A DNA stretch of 64,000 bases from Streptomyces sp. col6 (GTDB lineage: Bacteria; Actinomycetota; Actinomycetes; Streptomycetales; Streptomycetaceae): assembly GCF_008042035.1 (NCBI RefSeq), contig NZ_RDBL01000006.1, forward strand, positions 1,372,761-1,436,760, given 5' to 3'. Of this stretch, positions 60,072 through 64,000 are shown piece by piece (position 1 is the stretch's first letter; every line of letters begins with the position of its first letter). A program made the translations under genes and the position numbers. The notes under the pieces are model-generated. The model was not told the DNA's origin, made no database searches, and worked only from the letters and a program-made list of their open reading frames with translations.

Positions 60072-61022
60072 ATGGTTGCTTTTCTCCGGCTCGCGCTGCG
60101 CCGCGTCGCGATGATGCCGGTGATGATCCTCGGCATCGCGCTGCTCGTCTTCGTGGTGCTGCAGTTCTCGCCGGTCGACCCGGCCTTCAACGCGCTCGGG
60201 GAGAGCGCCACCCCCGAGGCCCGTGCGGCCTTCGCCGACGCCAACGGCCTCAACGACCCGCTGCCCGTACGCTACTTCCACTTCCTGGGACAGCTGTTCC
60301 ACCTCGACCTCGGCATGACGGTCCCGCCCAGCCAGCCCGTCGCGGACCGCATCACCGCCGCGTTCCCGCTCACCCTCCAGCTGACGGTCCTCGGCCTGAT
60401 CGTCGCGATCGTCCTCGCGGTCGTCGCCGGCGTCCTCGGCGCGATGTACCGCGACCGCTGGCCCGACCAGCTCTTCCGGGTGCTCTCCATGGCCGGGGTC
60501 GCCATCCCCTCCTTCTGGCTCGGCGTCCTGCTCATCCAGCAGTTCGCGCTCAACACCCCGGTCTTCCCGACCGGCGGCTACACCAACCCCGCCGACTCCT
60601 TCGGCGGCTGGCTGCGCTCCATGGCCCTGCCCGCCCTCTCGCTCGCCGTACCCGTCGCCGCGTCCCTCGCCCGGCTCGTACGGACCTCGATGGTCGCCGA
60701 ACTCGACCGCGACTACGTCCGCACCGCACGCGGCAACGGCCTGCCCGTCCTCCTGGTGATCCGCTCGGTACTCCGCAACGCGCTCGTCACCCCGCTCACC
60801 GTGCTCGGCGTCAAGGTCGGCTACCTGCTCAGCGGCGCCGTCGTCATCGAAGCGATCTTCGACCTGCCCGGCATGGGCAAGCTCATCCTCGAAGGTGTCA
60901 CGGGCGGCGACGTCGCCCTGGTCCAAGGCACCGTACTGACCATCGCCATCGCCTTCCTGGTGGTCAACGTCATCGTCGACCTGCTCTACCTGCTGGTCAA
61001 CCCGCGCATCAGGACGGTCTGA
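60072..61022 (+). CDS. ABC importer permease (DppB-like)
   Basis: 316 aa from ATG 60072, AAGGAAC upstream. Six membrane helices in the OppB/DppB pattern: N-terminal helix MMPVMILGIALLVFVVLQF, extracytoplasmic loop with LNDPLPVRYFHFLGQLFHLDLG, and the ATPase-contacting EAA loop DYVRTARGNGLPVLLVIRSVLRNAL. It forms the translocation channel with the fused permease encoded next. Starts 91 bases after the binding-protein gene and ends one base before the next start. Confidence 0.93.
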   Translation: MVAFLRLALRRVAMMPVMILGIALLVFVVLQFSPVDPAFNALGESATPEARAAFADANGLNDPLPVRYFHFLGQLFHLDLGMTVPPSQPVADRITAAFPLTLQLTVLGLIVAIVLAVVAGVLGAMYRDRWPDQLFRVLSMAGVAIPSFWLGVLLIQQFALNTPVFPTGGYTNPADSFGGWLRSMALPALSLAVPVAASLARLVRTSMVAELDRDYVRTARGNGLPVLLVIRSVLRNALVTPLTVLGVKVGYLLSGAVVIEAIFDLPGMGKLILEGVTGGDVALVQGTVLTIAIAFLVVNVIVDLLYLLVNPRIRTV

Positions 61023-61023
61023 C

Positions 61024-62991
61024 ATGTTCGACACCAGCCGGCTGACCACCAAGCTCTCCCGCCCCGGCATCGCCCTCCGCACGCTCCCTGTCACCTCCCG
61101 CATCGCGCTCGGCGTGCTGCTCGTCGTCCTCCTGGGCGCGGTCCTCGCACCACTGCTCACCCAGAACCCCCTCACCACCGGAACCCCCGTCCAGACACCG
61201 AGCGGCGACCACTGGTTCGGCACCGACCGGGCCGGCCGCGACGTCTTCGCCCGCGTCGTCCACGGCTCGCGCTACTCGCTGGTCATCGGCCTCGGCGCGA
61301 CCGCCGTCGCCCTGGTCGCCGGCTCCCTGCTCGGGGCACTCGCCGCCACCTCGCGCAAGCTCGGCGACGAGTCCGTGATGCGCACCCTCGACGTGGTGAT
61401 GTCGTTCCCGCCGATCGCGCTGGCCGCCGTCCTCGTCGCGGTCTTCGGGACCAGCGTCCCCGTCATCATCTTCACCATCGCCTTCGTCTACACCCCCTCG
61501 CTCGCCCGCGTCGTCCGCGCCAACGTGCTGTCCCAGTACGGTGAGGACTACGTCGCGGCGGAGAAGGTCATCGGTGCCCGGCGCGGCTACATCGTGCTGC
61601 GGCACGTCGCCGTCAACTGCATGGCCCCGGTCATGGTGTTCGCCACCGTCATGGTCGCCGAGGCGATCATCTTCGAGGCCAGCCTCTCCTTCATCGGCGC
61701 CGGAGTGCAGGACCCCGACCCCAGCTGGGGAAGCGTCCTCGCCTACGGCCGGCAGATCCTCCTGGCCGGCGGCTGGTGGGCCACCTTCTTCCCCGGCCTC
61801 GCCCTGCTGATCACCGTGCTCGCCCTCAACATCCTCTCCGAGGGCCTCACCGACGCCTCCGCCGCGCCGAAGGCAGCCCGCGCCGCCGTCCCCTCCGACG
61901 CCACCACCGCCCCCGACCCCGTCGAGGCCCGCTCCACCGTGGACATCGACGCCGCCCTCACCCAGCTCGCCCGGCGCGTCGACGCCCAGGAACCCACCAT
62001 CACCCCGGTCCCCGAGGACGCCGCCGAACTCCTCGTCGTACGCGACCTCGCGATCCGCTTCCCCGACCGCTACGGCACCACCCCGGTCGTCGACTCCCTC
62101 TCCTTCACCGTCCACGAGGGCGAGACCCTGGGCCTCGTCGGCGAGTCCGGCTGCGGCAAGTCCATCACCAGCCTCGCGGTCATGGGCCTCCTCGCCCGCA
62201 ACGCCGAGGTCAGCGGCGAGATCCTGTACCGGGGCCGCAACCTCCTGGAACTCCCGTCCAAGGAACGCCGCGCCCTCATGGGCCCCGAGATCGCGATGGT
62301 CTACCAGGACGCGCTCTCCTCCCTCAACCCCTCCGTACTCGTCGGCACCCAGCTGAAGCAGCTCACCTCGCGCGGCGGTACGAAGACCCCGGCCGAACTC
62401 CTCGAACTCGTCGGCCTCTCACCCGAACGCACCCTGCGCAGCTACCCCCACGAACTCTCCGGCGGCCAGCGCCAGCGCGTCCTGATCGCCATGGCCCTCT
62501 CCCGCAGCCCCCGCCTGCTCATCGCGGACGAGCCGACCACCGCCCTCGACGTCACCGTCCAGGCCCAGGTCGTCGAACTCCTCGTGCGGCTCCGCGAGGA
62601 ACTGGGCTTCGCCATGGTGCTCGTCTCGCACGACCTCGCCCTTGTCGGCGACCTCTCGCACCGCGTCGCGGTCATGTACGCGGGACGGCTCGCCGAGATC
62701 GGCGGAACCCGCTCCGTGCTCACCGCTCCGACCCACCACTACAGCCGCGGCCTGCTCGGCTCGGTCGTCTCGCTGGAGGCCGGCGCCGACCGGCTGCACC
62801 AGATCCGCGGCGTCGTCCCCGCCCCCCAGGGTTTCGGACCGGGCTGCCGGTTCGCCTCGCGGTGCGGCGCGGCCACCGAACTGTGCCGCACCACCACCCC
62901 GGCACTCACCGCACGTGCCGCCACCGAGGACCACGGCTTCGCCTGCCACCACCCGGCGAAGACCGCACAGCTGGAAGGGAGCGCCCTGTGA
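61024..62991 (+). CDS. Fused ABC permease-ATPase (DppC-DppD fusion)
   Basis: 655 aa. Residues 1-285 form a DppC-type permease (HWFGTDRAGRDVFARVVHGSR; EAA loop DYVAAEKVIGARRGYIVLRHV; FEASLSFIGAGVQDPDPSWG). A roughly 50-residue Ala/Thr/Pro linker follows, then a full ATPase: Walker A GESGCGKS, signature LSGGQRQRVLIAMAL, Walker B LLIADEPTTALD, and the oligopeptide-family C-terminal cysteine cluster (CRFASRCG...LCRTTTP). These are normally two proteins. As I recall, the H. ducreyi sialic acid transporter SatC has the same fusion, which supports a sugar role. Overlaps the next gene by four bases. Confidence 0.93.
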   Translation: MFDTSRLTTKLSRPGIALRTLPVTSRIALGVLLVVLLGAVLAPLLTQNPLTTGTPVQTPSGDHWFGTDRAGRDVFARVVHGSRYSLVIGLGATAVALVAGSLLGALAATSRKLGDESVMRTLDVVMSFPPIALAAVLVAVFGTSVPVIIFTIAFVYTPSLARVVRANVLSQYGEDYVAAEKVIGARRGYIVLRHVAVNCMAPVMVFATVMVAEAIIFEASLSFIGAGVQDPDPSWGSVLAYGRQILLAGGWWATFFPGLALLITVLALNILSEGLTDASAAPKAARAAVPSDATTAPDPVEARSTVDIDAALTQLARRVDAQEPTITPVPEDAAELLVVRDLAIRFPDRYGTTPVVDSLSFTVHEGETLGLVGESGCGKSITSLAVMGLLARNAEVSGEILYRGRNLLELPSKERRALMGPEIAMVYQDALSSLNPSVLVGTQLKQLTSRGGTKTPAELLELVGLSPERTLRSYPHELSGGQRQRVLIAMALSRSPRLLIADEPTTALDVTVQAQVVELLVRLREELGFAMVLVSHDLALVGDLSHRVAVMYAGRLAEIGGTRSVLTAPTHHYSRGLLGSVVSLEAGADRLHQIRGVVPAPQGFGPGCRFASRCGAATELCRTTTPALTARAATEDHGFACHHPAKTAQLEGSAL

Positions 62992-63959
62992 TCAGGCTCG
63001 ACGGCGTCCACGTACGCCACAAGGCACGCAGCGGAGGCGTCTTCCGCCGCGACGCCGTCCACGCCCTCACCGACGCGAACCTGGAGGTGAAGCGCGGCGA
63101 GATCGTCGGCCTCGTCGGCGAGTCCGGGTGCGGCAAATCCACCCTCGCCCGGGTCCTGACCGGCCTCCAGAAGCCCACCGAGGGCACGGTCACCTTTCAC
63201 GGCCGCGATCTGTGGGAGATGTCCGGGGCCCAGCGCCGCCAGGATTTCGGCTCCGCCGTCGGCGTCGTCTTCCAGGACCCGTCCACCGCCCTCAACCCGC
63301 GCCTGACCGTGGAGCAGATCCTGCGCGACCCGCTCGACGTGCACCGCCGGGGAACCCGCGAGGCGCGCACCGCCCGCGTCGCGGAACTCCTCGACCTGGT
63401 GGGCCTGCCCGGCCACACCCTCGCCGCGCTGCCCGGTCAGCTCTCCGGCGGCCAGCGCCAGCGCGTCGCCATCGCCCGCGCCCTGGCCCTCGAACCGGAA
63501 CTGATCGTCGCCGACGAACCCACCTCCGCGCTCGACGTCTCGGTCCGCGCCCAGGTCCTCAACCTCCTGGTGGACCTGCGTGAACGCCTCGGGCTCGGCA
63601 TGGTGTTCATCTCGCACGACATCCAGACCGTGCGCTACCTCGCGGACCGCATCGCCGTCCTCTACCTCGGCCGCATCGTCGAGGAGGGCCGCGCCGCCGA
63701 CGTCGCCGGCGCCCCCTCGCACCCGTACACCGAGGCACTGCTCTCCGCGACGCCCAGCCTGCTGGAGGCCACCGAGCGCATCGTGCTCACCGGCCCCGTC
63801 CCCTCGGCGACCAACCCGCCGGCCGGCTGCCCGTTCCGCACCCGCTGCTGGAAGGCGGACGACGCCTGCGCCACCGCCTTCCCGGTCCGCACCGAGGGAC
63901 CCGACGGGCGCCGCTACCACTGCGTCCACCCCCAGACCGCGCTGTGTATGCCCCCATGA
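62988..63959 (+). CDS. ABC importer ATPase (DppF-like)
   Basis: 323 aa from GTG 62988, which overlaps the previous stop (GTGA). Walker A GESGCGKST, Q-loop VVFQDPSTALNPRL, signature LSGGQRQRVAIARAL, Walker B LIVADEPTSALD, switch FISHD, and a C-terminal Cys-rich oligopeptide-transporter tail (CPFRTRCWKADDAC). Pairs with the ATPase half of the fusion protein as the second motor domain. The last 41 bases of the window follow; an ATG at 63994 could open a further gene but cannot be judged. Confidence 0.93.
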   Translation: MIRLDGVHVRHKARSGGVFRRDAVHALTDANLEVKRGEIVGLVGESGCGKSTLARVLTGLQKPTEGTVTFHGRDLWEMSGAQRRQDFGSAVGVVFQDPSTALNPRLTVEQILRDPLDVHRRGTREARTARVAELLDLVGLPGHTLAALPGQLSGGQRQRVAIARALALEPELIVADEPTSALDVSVRAQVLNLLVDLRERLGLGMVFISHDIQTVRYLADRIAVLYLGRIVEEGRAADVAGAPSHPYTEALLSATPSLLEATERIVLTGPVPSATNPPAGCPFRTRCWKADDACATAFPVRTEGPDGRRYHCVHPQTALCMPP

Positions 63960-64000
63960 CCAGGGACATTAATGACGGGCACGGGACACACACATGCCCC

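Noticed and set aside
63994..64000. ATG near the right edge as a new gene start
   Set aside because: Only seven bases remain and no clear ribosome site precedes it.

Overview
The window is very GC-rich actinomycete DNA, almost certainly Streptomyces. Third codon positions are nearly all G or C, genes are packed with AGGAGG-type ribosome sites, and the content is typical of the genus: a modular NRPS, AfsR/SARP regulators with NB-ARC domains, an acyl-CoA carboxylase beta plus a tiny epsilon subunit, MmpL, and UbiB. No gene-free stretch exceeds about 250 bases, and I saw no tRNA, rRNA, insertion sequence or CRISPR array.

Region 1 (1-38.6 kb) is the core of a nonribosomal peptide cluster, cut off on the left. 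It starts with the end of an adenylation-carrier (A-T) protein and a small convergent gene of unknown function. Two giant synthetases follow. NRPS1 (8263 aa) reads C-T / C-A-T / C-A-T-E / C-A-T / C-A-T / C-A-T-E / C-A-T-E. NRPS2 (3414 aa) reads C-A-T / C-A-T / C-A-T-TE. Specificity codes read by eye suggest: starter X0, then residue 1 loaded in trans, an aromatic (Phe-like), D-aliphatic, Val-like, unknown, D-basic, D-X (code looks like Gly), Pro-like, basic, and the same aliphatic as residue 3. The first module has no A domain. Several blocks are near-identical duplicates. A DrrAB-type exporter follows directly.

Region 2 (38.6-47.3 kb) holds membrane and lipid genes: UbiB/AarF kinase, a small membrane protein, an MmpL transporter, a secreted eight-cysteine protein, a polyprenyl diphosphate synthase, and acyl-CoA carboxylase beta and epsilon subunits.

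Region 3 (47.4-54.9 kb) is the most unusual. Two SARP/NB-ARC regulators flank a small secreted protein whose C-terminal half is four DDPWT motifs at an exact 12-residue spacing, the layout of a multi-copy peptide precursor. One regulator carries TPR repeats, a fold that binds peptides in other systems. Next come a 79-aa orphan protein and a divergently transcribed relative of tryptophan halogenases that has lost the catalytic Lys and Glu.

Region 4 (54.9-64 kb) looks like a separate sialoglycan uptake locus: secreted sialidase, CE7 acetylesterase, FadR-type GntR regulator, and an oligopeptide-family ABC importer in which one permease is fused to an ATPase. A shared 13-base sequence occurs upstream of the esterase/sialidase pair and in the regulator/importer promoter, suggesting one regulon. 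It runs to the right edge of the window.
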